Positions 31,620 through 43,320 of a stretch of 64,000 nt of DNA are shown here, piece by piece. The number at the start of each line of letters is the position of its first letter. Position 1 is the first letter of the stretch. A program made the translations under genes and the position numbers. Source of the DNA: Aedes albopictus. Taxonomy: Eukaryota > Arthropoda > Insecta > Diptera > Culicidae. A model generated the notes under the pieces. The model did no database searches, was not told the DNA's origin, and saw only the letters and a list, made by a program, of their open reading frames with translations. Location: positions 58,757,254 through 58,821,253 of the forward strand of contig NC_085138.1 of assembly GCF_035046485.1 (NCBI RefSeq), read 5' to 3'.

Positions 31620-32230
31620 TCTGCGGAATAGAGAGCAGAACTGACGCCGAGTACACACCATGAATACCATCCTTACCATGAACACTTATATTCCACCGTT
31701 CCGGAGATACTCCGGAATACATATACTGGGGTCAGGGGGCAGCCAAAATAGGCAAAAGTTATTGTTCCGTGATGTATCAATCTTCATAATTTCGAGAAAA
31801 AAAAATGAGCCAGAATAGATGAGCTGAAGTCTGTATCTACTGGTACACTTCTGCTTCTGTTTATTGAACAATTGTGTTCAAAAGCCTTTTAATGCATAAT
31901 ATGTTTTCTTTGTTTTGTTTCAGGTATGCCAAAATCGATTTCCTTTCTCCTCTGCATGCATGCAATGAATGGCGAAACTGTTATATGAATTAGTAAGTAC
32001 ACTAGAACTTCTTTTTTAGATTATTTCTATGCACCTTCATGTTATCCAACTTTTTTTTTGCTATGCAGCTATACAACATCGATATTGTGCATAAAAAAAT
32101 GTTATAATGACGGTAACTATGGCAACGACGATCAGGGTGTGATCAAGGGGTAATATATGTTAAGGGGCGTGAAAATAAGGAAAAGTTTGGATTTTTGATG
32201 AAGCATATAGACATATTTTTTATGTTATTT
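31620..32230. other. No gene recognised
   Basis: AT-rich sequence without recognisable repeats or frames. A run of T and A tracts near 32048-32100 is unremarkable. Confidence 0.3.
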
Positions 32231-32444
32231 TTAGGGGGTTAGGGGCATAATGGACACCCTTAGCAAATGAGTACGTTAGGCCTGTACAACAGAGGAAAAT
32301 AGATTATCAGATGGTTTACATCTTTGGCTGGTTTCCTACGTATTTCATTCATTTACAGCATATAGAATGTCTTTAGTGTGAAGCAAAAATGAATTGTTAA
32401 ACGTGTGTTTTTAGGGCTGGCAGGAAAGGTACGGGGCGAAATGG

Positions 32445-33345
32445 CAAAAGGTTATTGTGACCATAACAAATTGCATATGGTCCATAGAAAATCAAAAAGT
32501 GCTCCATAAAGAATGAACATATGTTCCATGTGACATGTGCAATGTTATCAATAAATAATTGAAAACGTTCCATACTTAATAGAAAATGTACCGATAAAAC
32601 ATAAAATTTTCTCATTGAAAGTATAATTTGGTACCAATAAATAATACTGAAATGCTTCATAATAAAATACAAATGCTCAATAATAAAATGCTAATGCTCC
32701 ATAAAAAATAAAATTGTACCCATAGTAAATTGAATATTGCTCCATAGAAAAATTGAAATTGCACAATAGGAAATAGACAAATGCTCCATAAGTATTATCA
32801 AGCGCACCATATAAAATATGATTTGCTCCATAAAAAAATGAGAATTCTCCATAATTCTAAACATCTGCACCACTAAAGTGGTGCTATGTTAAGCAATTCA
32901 GCACTGCCGAATTTAAATTACTAATGGAGATTTTTCAATTTTTCATGGAGCAATTCATATTTTGTATGGTGCAATTTGATAATGCTTATGGATCACTTAT
33001 CTATTTTCTATGGTGCAATTTCATTTTTTTATGGTGCAATTTCAATTTTTCTTTGGAGAAATATTCAATTTACTATGGGTACAATTTTATTTTTTTATGG
33101 AGTATTTGCATTTAATTATGGAGCATTTGTATTTTATTATGGAGCATTACAGTATTATTTATTGGTACAATATTGCACTTTAAACTAAAAAAATATGTTT
33201 TACCGGTACATTTTCTATAAAGTATGGAAAGTTTTCAATTATATATGGGTAACATTGCACATTTTCATGGAACATATGTTCATTCTTTATGAAGCGCTTT
33301 TTGATTTTCTATGGAGCGTTGCTGTTTGTTTATGGGTGCAATAGG
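32445..33345. mobile_element. Fold-back with ~21-23-bp tandem arms
   Basis: The right half is a row of 'tatggagcatttgtattttat' variants with 21-23-base phasing, and the left half is the same in reverse complement ('ctccataataaaatgctaatg'). The switch is near 32880-32920. Paired landmarks such as 'aacatatgttcc' and 'ggaacatatgtt' (32517 and 33269) and the poly-specific order of variants show that the two halves are a true inverted copy. Open frames reading as 'FMEQ' repeats are artefacts. Confidence 0.65.
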
Positions 33346-33628
33346 CTGCCGGGCGAAATGGACACCCATTAAGGCATAATAGACACCTCATTTTTTTATG
33401 CTAATTCTTTGATTACATCGACGAGTTAAGTTATTTGCCCACGGAGATCAATACTACAGATATAATGCTCCATCTTAGACGAGATTACATAACATCAAAG
33501 TTAAATTAATAAACTTCATGCTAAAATAATCGAATTATCTTTCCAAACTCTCTGAAACGCCTAACAGTATGCAATGCGCGTACATTCATTCATAATTGCC
33601 AGTGTTCGTTTCACCCCAAATCCACTTA
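33346..33628. other. Interior of the nest, no gene recognised
   Basis: Starts with two 'gaaatggacacccattaaggcataatagacacc' words that resemble the outer element's ends; the rest has no identifiable feature. Confidence 0.3.
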
Positions 33629-34221
33629 GGGTAAACAGGTATAATATGCCCCCCTAAGCAGAAATGGCAATATATCTGAAACTGGCGCCTTATTCCATCT
33701 ATTGTTCACTGCAAATCGTTGTTACTAAAGTAAGTGAAGTGTTGCATGCGAACTTTGCCTTTGGAGAGGTGACTATGGAAGCTTTGAAACGGTTTTCGAA
33801 AACGTTCCAAAATTTGCCTTTTCAAAACAAACGGGGCAATACGCCCCATCAAAATGAAAACGTTCAGCCCCGTGACGAAACTGTCCCAGGGGATAATTCC
33901 ACCACATGCTTATCCTAGGAGGGTCTTTCAACAAGTGTTTAACTGCATAAAAGTTGCAAAGTAACACAAGCGAACAGAACTAGCTTCGTTTAAAATGAAG
34001 TCAGCTCACAAGAGGTAAAATATTACGCCAAAAGCCTCGATTTCAGACTTTTTGATATTTTTATTGCTTTCCTGTACCAATCCACTAACGGACCAGCTTG
34101 ATGGCAATAATTCTTCAATATTTGAGATTTCTAATCGATCACGCATGCGAAAAGCGCTTGAATCGCTAGAAAATGAAGAGGGGCGTTTTTCCCCGGTGGG
34201 GCGCATTATACCCTTTTACCC
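33629..34221. mobile_element. 593-bp TA-flanked MITE
   Basis: The ends GGGTAAACAGGTATAATATG and the reverse complement of GGGTAAAAGGGTATAATGCG are flanked by TA (33627-33628 and 34222-34223). Subterminal GGGGC/GCCCC words are also repeated inside (ggggcaatacgcccc near 33834). The 84-codon frame at 33664-33918 has no recognised motif. Confidence 0.65.
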
Positions 34222-34354
34222 TAAACATTAAAATTGCTATTTTAGGCAATATCTGATCAAACATATAATAAGGACTGTATCGTTAATTATGAGTACACCT
34301 TAAAATTGCTGTATTTCAAATTGATTTATTTATTTTGTAAATTAAATTCAATTA

Positions 34355-35304
34355 CACCGTGTCCAATAAGTTCCCATACAAAATACAAATTTAGAAAATT
34401 TAATATTATTTCACATCTGTGATTCATATTTTCAAAATAAATGCATTTATAGAAGGGCCACATAATACTGATTAAATAAAGCATACGGTTTAGAAAAACA
34501 ATATTTTCTATTTGTGTTTATAAGCCTAGCATTACACTGCCGTTTTCGGAAATCCGTTTGCTCCGGCACGCAAGAAAAATGTTCGATAAGTTTTTCATTC
34601 TACGGGAGCTAAATAGAGCCCATAAGGTTAAATTTTGAGTTTTTATCCCAAGTATTGTACCAAATGGATATACTAAAGCTGAAACAATACAATTTTGGTG
34701 ATGATATGGTAAGAAATTTGCTAGTAAGCTTCACTTGAGCTGATTTCCTTGAAAAAGATCGTTATATTGAAGATAAACATTTTAAAACGTAAATTTTGGA
34801 CAAAATTCACCACAATAGGGATACAAGTACGTTTTAGAAGTGAGAATGTTGTGAATCAACAAGATAAGATACAGCCATGTTTCTTTAACACAACCAATCT
34901 CATTAAAACAAATAAATGGACATTTTTTGTTTGATTCACGTTTTATTTTGCACAAAATAAAATGGCTTCGTACTCCATCAATATAGAGTCTCATACTTTT
35001 TCTCTTTTGGTCACAGTTACTACTAGCAATGGTGAGGACATGCACCTAATTTGTTTCAACTTTAAACTAATACTCGTTAAAATATAACGAAACGCCAAAG
35101 AAATGGCATGCGTGCCAGCTGAAATGAACTTACGACACATAAGCGATCAGCAGAGAAGGATAAAGGACAGTTGATTCCAAAACATATGCTGCATTTGATC
35201 AGTGTTAGTTTGCCTTTCAATAAATATATTTACTTTGATAATCCTAATTACAGATGTGAAATGAATTCAATTTGATTTTGTATGGGAACTTATTGGACAC
35301 GGTG
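34355..35304. mobile_element. 950-bp TA-flanked MITE inside the mariner-like element
   Basis: The ends CACCGTGTCCAATAAGTTCC and the exact reverse complement extend to at least 30 bp with few mismatches and are bordered by TA (34353-34354 and 35305-35306). Weaker inverted similarity continues inward ('atttcacatctgtgatt'). No coding content. It must be driven by a Tc1/mariner transposase with matching ends elsewhere in the genome. Confidence 0.8.
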
Positions 35305-35319
35305 TACATTGTTCATTGA

Positions 35320-36352
35320 CCATCAGAAAAGCCCAAGACATGATTGTATATTTAATTTTTCGTGGATCTTGCCACCTCCCACACTTTCTTCTTGGCGTGC
35401 TTCATAAGGTTTTGGACAACCGTTCCGACGATGGTTTTGCATACGTTGACCCAGTTTTTCTTGAATTCTGTGACGTCCTCTGCTCCTCTATCCTTTTTCT
35501 GTAGTTTCCCTTTCATCTAAGTTAACTATTTCTCAATGGGCCTTATTTAAGGGCAATTTAGAGGATTCATTGCCTTTTCCACAAATTGAACATTGTTTAC
35601 TTCATACCTGTCAAAGGTGTCACGCGCATAGTGGCAGGATGCCAAATCCGGCCAAAGTAATGTAGGACCTTTATGCTTTCAGATGAGTGGCAAAATATGT
35701 TTCTGGAAACATTCCTTCCGGTATATTTCGACGTTCATACCTGGGACGGTGAAGAAAGGTGACGATTTCATACCACATTGACAAATTGCTTGCCTAACCA
35801 ACACATTTTCCATTTTTTTTTTCGCAAAAAATCGATTTCTCCTAATTCGTAACATCCGTGCCATGCTTAACAGTGAAAATCTGTGCCCCTGGAAGTACCT
35901 TGAAGTCCAATTTGACATACGTTTCATCATCCATGAATATGCACATGCAATTTTTGCTCAAAACATCGTCGTACAGCTTCCAAGCCTGAGTTTTCACATA
36001 ATCCGCCAGAATTTGACTGCATTTTGGACATTTCTGTTTTGGATAGGTCGTTTCACAATTTTTTGTGTAATCTCTAATGGATACCTCCTATTTTCCTTCA
36101 ACGATTTTGCAAGTTTTGCTGTTCAAATTTGACTTGGACGCACCTGTTTTTTGCCGCGTCCGGGTAAGTCTTTCAGTGTGTTATGCATACCGAGTCGTTT
36201 GATAGCATTTTGGACAACAAAAACCCAAACACGTTCAATTTTTGCTAATTTTCTTATCGATGATCATTTTTCCTTGCAGTGCCTGGTCACAATCGACTTT
36301 CGCTTCTCCTCCGTAAACCCTCGCATTGTTCCACTTGAGGAAAAACTTTAAC
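35320..36352 (-). pseudogene. DD37E Tc1/mariner transposase pseudogene
   Basis: Read from 36352 downward the relic begins MRGFTEEKRKSIV, a helix-turn-helix N-terminus, then after stops reaches FMDDETYVKLDFK (first catalytic aspartate, near 35919-35937), LWPDLASCHY (second aspartate, near 35646) and RPIEK (glutamate, near 35530). Counting codons, 37 residues lie between the second aspartate and the glutamate, giving DD37E, the signature of the mosquito ITmD37E group. A C-terminal tail with KKVWEVAR follows. At least several stops and frameshifts inactivate it, but all three catalytic residues are still readable. Confidence 0.8.
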
Positions 36353-36750
36353 TTTTAATGAAGGTTATCGTTTGTTTACAACGTTAGCAACACATAGACA
36401 CAAAGCAGTTAACAAAATAAGGCATAGTCTTTTGAATACAGAGCCTCAAAGGTGTACTCATAATTAACGATACAGTCCTTACACACTCAAACACTTGTAA
36501 TACCAAGCGTAATACCTTGTTTGCTGCTGCTTCGAAATTTTAAGATTTTTCTTCCATATGAAAAACGTATTTCAATTTTAATGATATTTTGGTTATTTCA
36601 ATTTTAATGATATTTTGATTTTGAAAAATAGAGCAATGACTTGTTCCTTCACACTTATGCATTAAAAGATTAACATAAAAGTAAACGGTATCGGCAAAAA
36701 CAGGGGTGTTCATTTCGTCCTGTTTGTCCATTATGTCCTAATTTCCCTTA

Positions 36751-37200
36751 CAATTTTTCACACCACGATGGCGTAGTGCACGTTTAACGTGCCAGTATAG
36801 GTCTATTTAACTCCAAGATTCTACTAGGGTTAATGTGTAACAATACCTGTAAACGTGTTTTCTTTAAAAAGGTTGCCGTGACTATGATTACAGTCCAACA
36901 GCTCAACTGAAAGCGCAAATATAAATCAAACAAACAAAGGTTTTCTTTTGCAAACAGGGACGATTTTTCTCGAAAAATCACTTTTTTTTCACAAAAAAAA
37001 AATTAAAAAAATCATTACACTGATATTATATTTTTTTTTCGAAAAATATTGATCGTTCAAGGACACGACACATAAGTAGCGAAGTCTTAAAAAAATGGTT
37101 GAAATTGGTTGAGGACTGTTTCTGCAATCGAAGTCATCGCATCGACATTTTTTAGATAAAAGATAAAGATAAAGAAGTCATTTTGCAATATACCGGATAA
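36751..37200. other. No gene recognised
   Basis: Low-complexity A/T runs near 36960-37040 and otherwise featureless sequence. Confidence 0.3.
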
Positions 37201-38740
37201 GCCACAAGCGTAGATAAGATGTCGATTGTGGCAAACTTCGTAGACCCTGAAAGCCCTGAGCTTCTAGATTTTTGCAAACTTCACAACCTCTGACAACCTT
37301 AAAACGGCTTCTCGTAAGATTGCGGAGAACCATGGATATCGGTGAACAATAACTGTGAACCTATATTGAACGGCGATAGAGGCGGTTATGTAGAGCTTGT
37401 ACAGTACGATGGATAACCTCAAGCGTAAAACGAAATGTAGATGCTGTAGAGCTTAAAAGTTCTGAACTTCCGCGGGTTTTTTCAAACCTTACATTGTCTG
37501 ACAACCATGAATTAGAATATTACATACTTGCATTCCGGACAAAGGTGAGCAGCGAGCGTAGATTGAATGGCAATTGAGGTAGATTCTGTGGAACTTGAAG
37601 TCCTGATTTCCAGAACATGTTGCATACCTTTTTTTTTCTCTGTTCGGAACATAAACCACTGCGACCGATATTTGATCTATTGTGGTATATCCCGTGTCAT
37701 TTGTATAGTGCATGTCGTATTACTTTATCACCATCGAGAAGTTATAAAGCATTCGGTTTTGTTACAGTAGTCATTTTCAACTTGATCGCAAGGGAGGATT
37801 CTGGTTGATAGGTTCCGCTTTGAACACGCTTCTTTTTCAGTCAAAATCGGATCCCCTAACGATGAAGTCAAGAAATGATACCGATATTGACCATGCATCG
37901 GAACCCTAGTCCTTACTGTTTCAAACTAGTGAACACCAAATAAAAGATGAGGAATACTAATCCATTTGTCCCTGTTTCAAGGTCTATCTCGGCCACACCT
38001 AAAACCGAGACCTATCACTTTCAACAAGATGTAAAATGTAATAAGGACCAAAGTGTTTTCCTTTGATTACTAAGTTATGCTGTTCCACTAGTTGGAAGCA
38101 GTTAGGACTAGGGTTCGCAACGCAACCCAAAAAGGCGATCTACCCACGCTACGGGCTCCGTTAAAGATCGAGCATATTTTAAACCCCCTCAACCATTCAT
38201 CCCTCAGCACGGGTCGCCTGACACCTTGGATTGGGGTTACCTGTTTGGTGAACTTTTACCACCGGAACAGGTGGTCCGTAGTGCTATTCTAAGCCGGCAG
38301 CTACACGGGCATACCTTACAATGTTGTACAACTTAAAAAAAAAGTTTCTCGTAGAATTGCGAAGTACCATGGATAACAATGGCCTCAATTCGCAATCGTA
38401 GATTGTATGATGATTGTCGTAGATTTTTTAAAACTTGAAAGGACATTTCACATACCTTAGAATGTCGCACAACCTCAGATTTTCTCGTAATATTTAGGAG
38501 TATTATGGATAACAATGACCTATAACCGCTAACGTAGATTCAATGGCGACTGTGGTAGATTTTGTAGAACTTGAAAATCCTAAACTTTAGAACATTTTGC
38601 AAACCTAGAACAATTTTGAAATCGTAAAAGTACTTCTGGTTCAATTCGAAAGTATCTCAGAATATAACGGTCAAAAGCCGCATCGTTATATTGAATTGGA
38701 GCTGCGGTAGATTGTGTTGACCATATTAGTCATAACCAGG
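37200..38740 (+). repeat. ~137-bp degenerate tandem array
   Basis: Units contain 'gtagattttgtagaacttgaaa.tcctgaacttccagaacat', 'gcataccttagaatgt..acaacc', 'cttctcgtagaattgcggag.accatggataac' and 'cgtagattgaatggcgat'. Anchors at 37449 and 37585, and at 38417 and 38555, are 136-138 apart. The array is split by the insertion at 37631-38308. Confidence 0.6.
37631..38308 (-). mobile_element. Internally deleted LOA-type LINE (non-autonomous)
   Basis: On the minus strand this 680-bp unit starts with sequence related to the Lian-like leader ('agcactacgga', 'gtggtaaaagttcaccaaac', 'gggatgaatggttgaggggg') and ends 'cgcagtggtttatgttccgaacagag' plus an A run, resembling the last bases of the Lian-like element. 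All coding sequence between is missing. GCATACCTT occurs at 37622-37630 and 38309-38317 as a target duplication. It should move only by borrowing a LOA reverse transcriptase. Confidence 0.7.
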
Positions 38741-39703
38741 GTTGGTAACCATCTGTTTCGTCACCGACCAACGACGAAAAATTAAAAAAGTTCGTCAGCT
38801 AATAAAACTCCGTCACTTGCATCATCATCAGCGACCGACAAAGAAACCACGACGAGGATGAACCGAAAATAAAACAGGGAGCTGTAGTTTTCGTAATTCT
38901 CTTTTGTCTCCTTTTGCAACGACGAAAAACGAGCACGTTTTCGTCACATGGCATCCGATTGCAGACGAAAGGCAAATAAGTCAAGCTTTTATTGACGATT
39001 TAGCCTCGGTCTTTCAGAGCTGATGAATTAGCTCTGATGGTATGCGTGTTGCGCTGCCAATCTGAAGGTTTTTGGTTCGATTCCGAAAGAAGGCGGGTTT
39101 CATTTTTGCATTTTTTTTTTTTTTCTGGTCAGCCAATACCGTGAGGCTGATTATTCGTTCGCCTCCCCTCTTCGGTGCAAGCCACTCAACGAAAATGCCA
39201 ATAAAGAGGAACGACAAAACTTTTTCGTCACGACCAGCAAACTGACTGACGGTGTTTGAAGAAAAATGTTCAAGAGCTGCTGAATCAGTGACGCAAACTT
39301 TTTATTTCCCGTTGTCGTCAGTGATTATGCTTCAGCTCCGATGAATATTAACAGCCCTGGTCATAACTCCAGGATAGCTTGGATAACCTAGAACATTCAA
39401 ACAAACCGAAAACAGCTGCCCGCTAATGTCTTGCTGCTTTAATGAGAGTATTCTGCATAAATATCCCACGAATTTGTTGCATTGATGACATCCAGGCGCT
39501 TAGAGAGCGTATGACTATAATTCCATAACGTCTTGGAGACCTTGAGGTGATCTAGGTTAGTGGACGTGATAACCGAATTTATCCGGGCATCATGGATCTC
39601 CATGACCTATTTTTCCTACGAAACAAAAATAAACAGCTATTTCGACACTCCATCAAAAGCAAGGGGGGGCACAAGGAGATGTCCATCAATACATTTTATA
39701 GTA
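38741..39703. other. Possible SINE-like segment and unassigned DNA
   Basis: Around 39005-39075 a tRNA-like head is suggested by 'ttagctctgatggtatgcg' (box A-like) and 'ggttcgattcc' (box B), followed by a T run. Words with 'cgacgaaaa' and 'gtcgtca' surround it (38760-38940 and 39215-39330). I cannot define ends or a target duplication. 39360-39700 shows nothing. Confidence 0.35.
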
Positions 39704-40624
39704 CAGGGGATAGACAAAATGATCGGGACAGGCAAAATTTTCCCTTCTCAAAAAATATTCAAATAGCTGTAACTTTTCGAAAAGTGCATCAAATATTCTC
39801 AAATTTTTACTGAAAGTGGATCAACTAGTTGTGTATCAGTGGACAGAATTTGGTAAAGATCGGGCTATTCTGCACGAAGTTATAAAGATTCTAGAAAAAG
39901 GTATATTTATCCGATAGCCAACTTTGAGCTGTTATATCTCCGGATTCAATGAGCTGAATGCAATGAAATTTTGACCATACATGGCTTATATAATGAGCTT
40001 TGAAAAACTTTTGACTTAACTTAAAATTCTTAACACGGAAGAAAATTATAACGATTAGATTATTTTTCTAAAAAATCACCAAACTTTCTTAAATTTCAAC
40101 ATCGTTTCAAAATTCAAGATGCTAATTATAGTTCATTTATATTCCCTCTAATTGTCTTGAATATAAATATGTTTTGAAAGAAAGTAACAACATAGCTGGC
40201 TATTCATTGAAAAAGTAATGGGATGCATACTAAAAATGGGCCAATTTACTAAAAAATCATAAAATAAATGAAATCGCTATAACTTTTTCTCTTGTGAATA
40301 ATTTCAAGTTGAGTCAAACGTTTTTCAGAGCTCATTATATAAGTCGTAAATGGTTAAAATTTCATTGCATTCGGTTCATTGAATCCGGAGATATAACAGC
40401 TCAAAATTGGCTATCGGCTTAATATACCTTTTCCTAGAATCTTTATAACTTCATGCAGAATAGCCCGATCTATTTCAAATTTTGTCCACTGATACACAAC
40501 TAGTTGGTCCACTTCCAGTAAAAATTTGAGAATATTTGATGCACTTTTCGAAAAGTTACAGCTATTTGAATATTTTTTGAGAAGGCAACATTTTGCCTGT
40601 CCCGATCATTTTGTCTATCCCCTG
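39704..40624. mobile_element. Palindromic TA-flanked MITE (pogo-like ends)
   Basis: Ends CAGGGGATAGACAAAATGAT and its exact reverse complement are flanked by TA (39702-39703 and 40625-40626). Arms of about 350 bp fold back with few mismatches, e.g. 'caactagttg' and 'gagctgttatatctccggattcaatga' on both sides. CAG-start ends with a TA duplication resemble pogo/Tigger elements. Non-coding. Confidence 0.8.
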
Positions 40625-40829
40625 TACAACTATTACCCTTTATGTATACAAAATTTCAGCTTAAAAGCTGGTTCGATTTTTGAAAAATTTTAAAATTTTA
40701 AACCCTCCTGCCAATTTAAGGGAGAAATACCAAGAACCCATACTTTAAGATAAACGAATTAAAAAAAAATAGAATTTTTGTTCGACCCCAAAAAAAACCC
40801 TTAAAAGGAAGACTAAAGGTAGGAGACAG

Positions 40830-41555
40830 GGGCGTTTCGGGTAAACCTAAGTGATATCTGCGAGGTACCAGGAGAGCTTAAGGGTCTCAGCGTCCTCTCA
40901 GGGGCTCCGGGAGATTCCAGAGGGTGTCAATGGCGTTTCAGAGGGCCTCAGGCGAGTTCAAGACGATCTTAGGGGTGATCGAAGAAGTCTCATTAGGTTC
41001 CAAAGTAGTTCAAGCGGGTTTCATGGGCGTTTATGGGGTTTCAGAGGCATTTCAGGGGTTCTCAATAGCTTATCAAGGGGATCAAAGGTGCTCCAGGGAA
41101 TGTTATAGGCGCTTCAGGAGGTCTTAGGGATGTTAGAGGTGGTCTTCAGGAGATCAAAATGTGTTTCATGGAGTACCTGGATGTCTCAATGACATTTTAG
41201 GAGGTTTCAGGAAAGTTTCACGGCGTCTGGGGGGTTTTAGAGAGATTTTCAAGGCATTTCCGGAAATTTCAAAATATTTTCGGTGAGTTTACGCAGAGGC
41301 ATTACGCAGGAGTTTCTGGAGATTTTGGAGGGTCTTAGTTGCGTAAAATGGGGTCCGAGGGACTTTAAGGGGAAATTCGGAGGCAAATCGGGAAGCTTCA
41401 GAGGATTTTTGTGTGGCTTTAGAGGCGTTACAGGTGCGTTTTTTGTGGTTTTGGAGGATTTTCAGCGGGTTGCAGAATCCTTACATGGGATTTTAGTGGC
41501 GTTTTCGGGAATTCCGGAAGGTCTTAGGTGCGTTACTCTCTGAAACCTCCAGTAG
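40830..41555 (+). repeat. Minisatellite type C (gcgtttcagg-like, ~22-25 bp)
   Basis: Repeats of 'ggggcgtttcagaggtctcagg' and variants with G-rich plus strand. It is distinct from the 24-bp GGAATTCC family. Open frames rich in Phe-Arg-Gly are repeat artefacts. Confidence 0.6.
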
Positions 41556-42031
41556 CGCCCCTATAATGTCCGCAAAAACTCCAAGCAACCTCTTATTCTG
41601 GAAATCCCTGTAATACGAATCCCTGTAATATCAAAACTCTTTATAAACTTTGATTGAAAAATGACGTAGGTTATCAGATTTAGACATCAACTCACTGATC
41701 TATGTCCAAACATATGCATATGGCATGGGGAAATTCTTGATTTATTAGACGTGGCCCGTTACTACAACACAGTTGGAAGCCACTGTATTTTGTTCCACTG
41801 CTTCATTGGTTGCTGTGACCCTCAGAACGCACAATCCGAAAATCAATGTCTCCACTTCCTCAAACTTCCGGTTCCTTAGCTATCTGCTTGTATCGTTCGC
41901 AATTTCCGGAACCACTGGGATTTTACTGAGTTCAAAAAAATGTCACAGTCATCCATAAATGTTTCTTCCGATCATATGTGAATATCCTTGTCGCATGATA
42001 GTCAAGATCATACACCCATGATGATCATATA
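41556..42031. other. No gene recognised
   Basis: Unassigned sequence between two repeat blocks; a 61-codon frame at 41773-41958 has no motif. Confidence 0.3.
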
Positions 42032-42535
42032 CCCGAACAAAGTCTGACATCAAATTGAAAACAAATTTTGATGTTGTGATATTGCAAATTATGATAACTC
42101 AGGTTGTTGTCGTTTTGGTCGTTTTAACGGTTAAAACATCAAAAATGAGAGCAGAAAAATGTTCCCGTAACAGCAAGGTGAAAACAATTCCTGCTATCAG
42201 CGATAGCAGATTGATAACTGTTTTTGCTATCAGCACGAAAAAATGGAAAAATCGTTAAATTAGGGCTTTTTCGATTGATTTCAAATCCTAAATGCCATAA
42301 GATAACTACACTAATGGTATATTCCTGAAGTTATTATACAAGATTGCCTAAAAGTTATGAAGTAACTTAAAAACTTATTTTTTTTTAAATAGTTTGAAGT
42401 GACAGCAAAACGAAATCTAAGTTTGAAATCAAATTTAGTCAAGACCAACTGATATCAAAATGTAATATCAATTTGCTATTGAATACAAATCGAGTTTTCG
42501 ATTTGCTATCATTTTGTTATCAGACTCTGCTCGGG
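42032..42535. mobile_element. 504-bp TA-flanked MITE
   Basis: Ends CCCGAACAAAGTCTGACATC and the reverse complement of CCCGAGCAGAGTCTGATAAC are flanked by TA (42030-42031 and 42536-42537). The interior repeats 'ctatcagc' and 'tgatatcaaa' words. Non-coding. Confidence 0.7.
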
Positions 42536-42574
42536 TAAACTACAGTTTTGACAGTATATTTTGGATCACTGGTT

Positions 42575-43320
42575 TCAGGGGTTCCCAGAAGGTCGTAGGA
42601 GGCCCCCAGGATGTCTCAGGGGCGTTTTAGTGGATCTCAGGGTCATTCCAGGAGGTCTTAGAGGCGTTTGAAGCGGTCTCACGGGGCTGCCCACAAACGC
42701 TTTTCAACTTCTGAGATCTCTTCACAAAAATCCTTGAAACCCCTTGAAACGCTTCTGAAAATTCCATAATCCCCTTAAAATCCCTGAAATCCCCCAAAGA
42801 GTTTCCTAAAACCCCTGAAACGATTCTGACCAGTAATGTCTCGTTACTCCTCTGAAACCGTTAAAAGCCTATGGAAAAGCCCTTGAAATCATCATACTCA
42901 ATTTGAAATGTCCCAAAAGCTCCTTAGAACGCCCTTAAAAGTCTTAACAACCTGTGACTCACCTGAAAACACCTTGGAAGGCTCCTGAAAGTCTTTCAAA
43001 CTCTCCTGAAACCTCTCAGAACGTCCTTGAAATGTTCTTGAAATCCTCTAACCCCTCTCGGAAACCCCTTGAAACGTCCTTCGAAGACTTCAGAGACCCC
43101 TCTTGAATCGTCCCTAAAACCCCTTGAAACCCTCCTAATACTATTTAAACACGCCTGAAATCCCCGTTATCCCATTAAACGACAACGAAACCTAGAGGAA
43201 CGCCCTTGAAAGGCTCCTTTCATCCCCTGAATAGTCCCTGAAGCCCCTTGTAACCGTCTTTTCTGGGTTCTTTGGGAACTTCCTAAAACCCCCCTGAGCG
43301 TTATCTCAAAAGTCCAAAAA
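42575..43320. repeat. Minisatellite type C, orientation switch
   Basis: The first ~120 bases read in the same sense as 40830-41555 (gtctcaggggcgtttta), then from about 42700 the array reads as the reverse complement ('cccttgaaacgctcctgaaa'). The flip suggests a second fold-back or an inversion within the array. Confidence 0.6.

Larger units (their letters stand above)
34271..36479 (-). mobile_element. Mariner-like DD37E element (ITmD37E type)
   Basis: Terminal inverted repeats AGGACTGTATCGTTAATTAT (left) and its reverse complement at the right end extend about 32 bp and are flanked by TA (34269-34270 and 36480-36481). The interior is a decayed transposase gene on the minus strand. A 950-bp MITE has inserted near the left end (34355-35304). 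Without it the element is about 1.26 kb, a normal size for the family. Confidence 0.8.
32234..36748. mobile_element. Probable TA-flanked host element holding a nest of insertions
   Basis: The left end (GGGGGTTAGGGGCATAATGGACA after TA 32232-32233) and the right end (reverse complement AGGGAAATTAGGACATAATGG before TA 36749-36750) are similar and inverted. The words 'gggcgaaatggacaccc' and 'aaggcataatagacacc' recur inside near 33353 and 33375 and, inverted, near 36705. Everything between consists mainly of other elements. Medium-low confidence in the outer boundaries. Confidence 0.45.
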
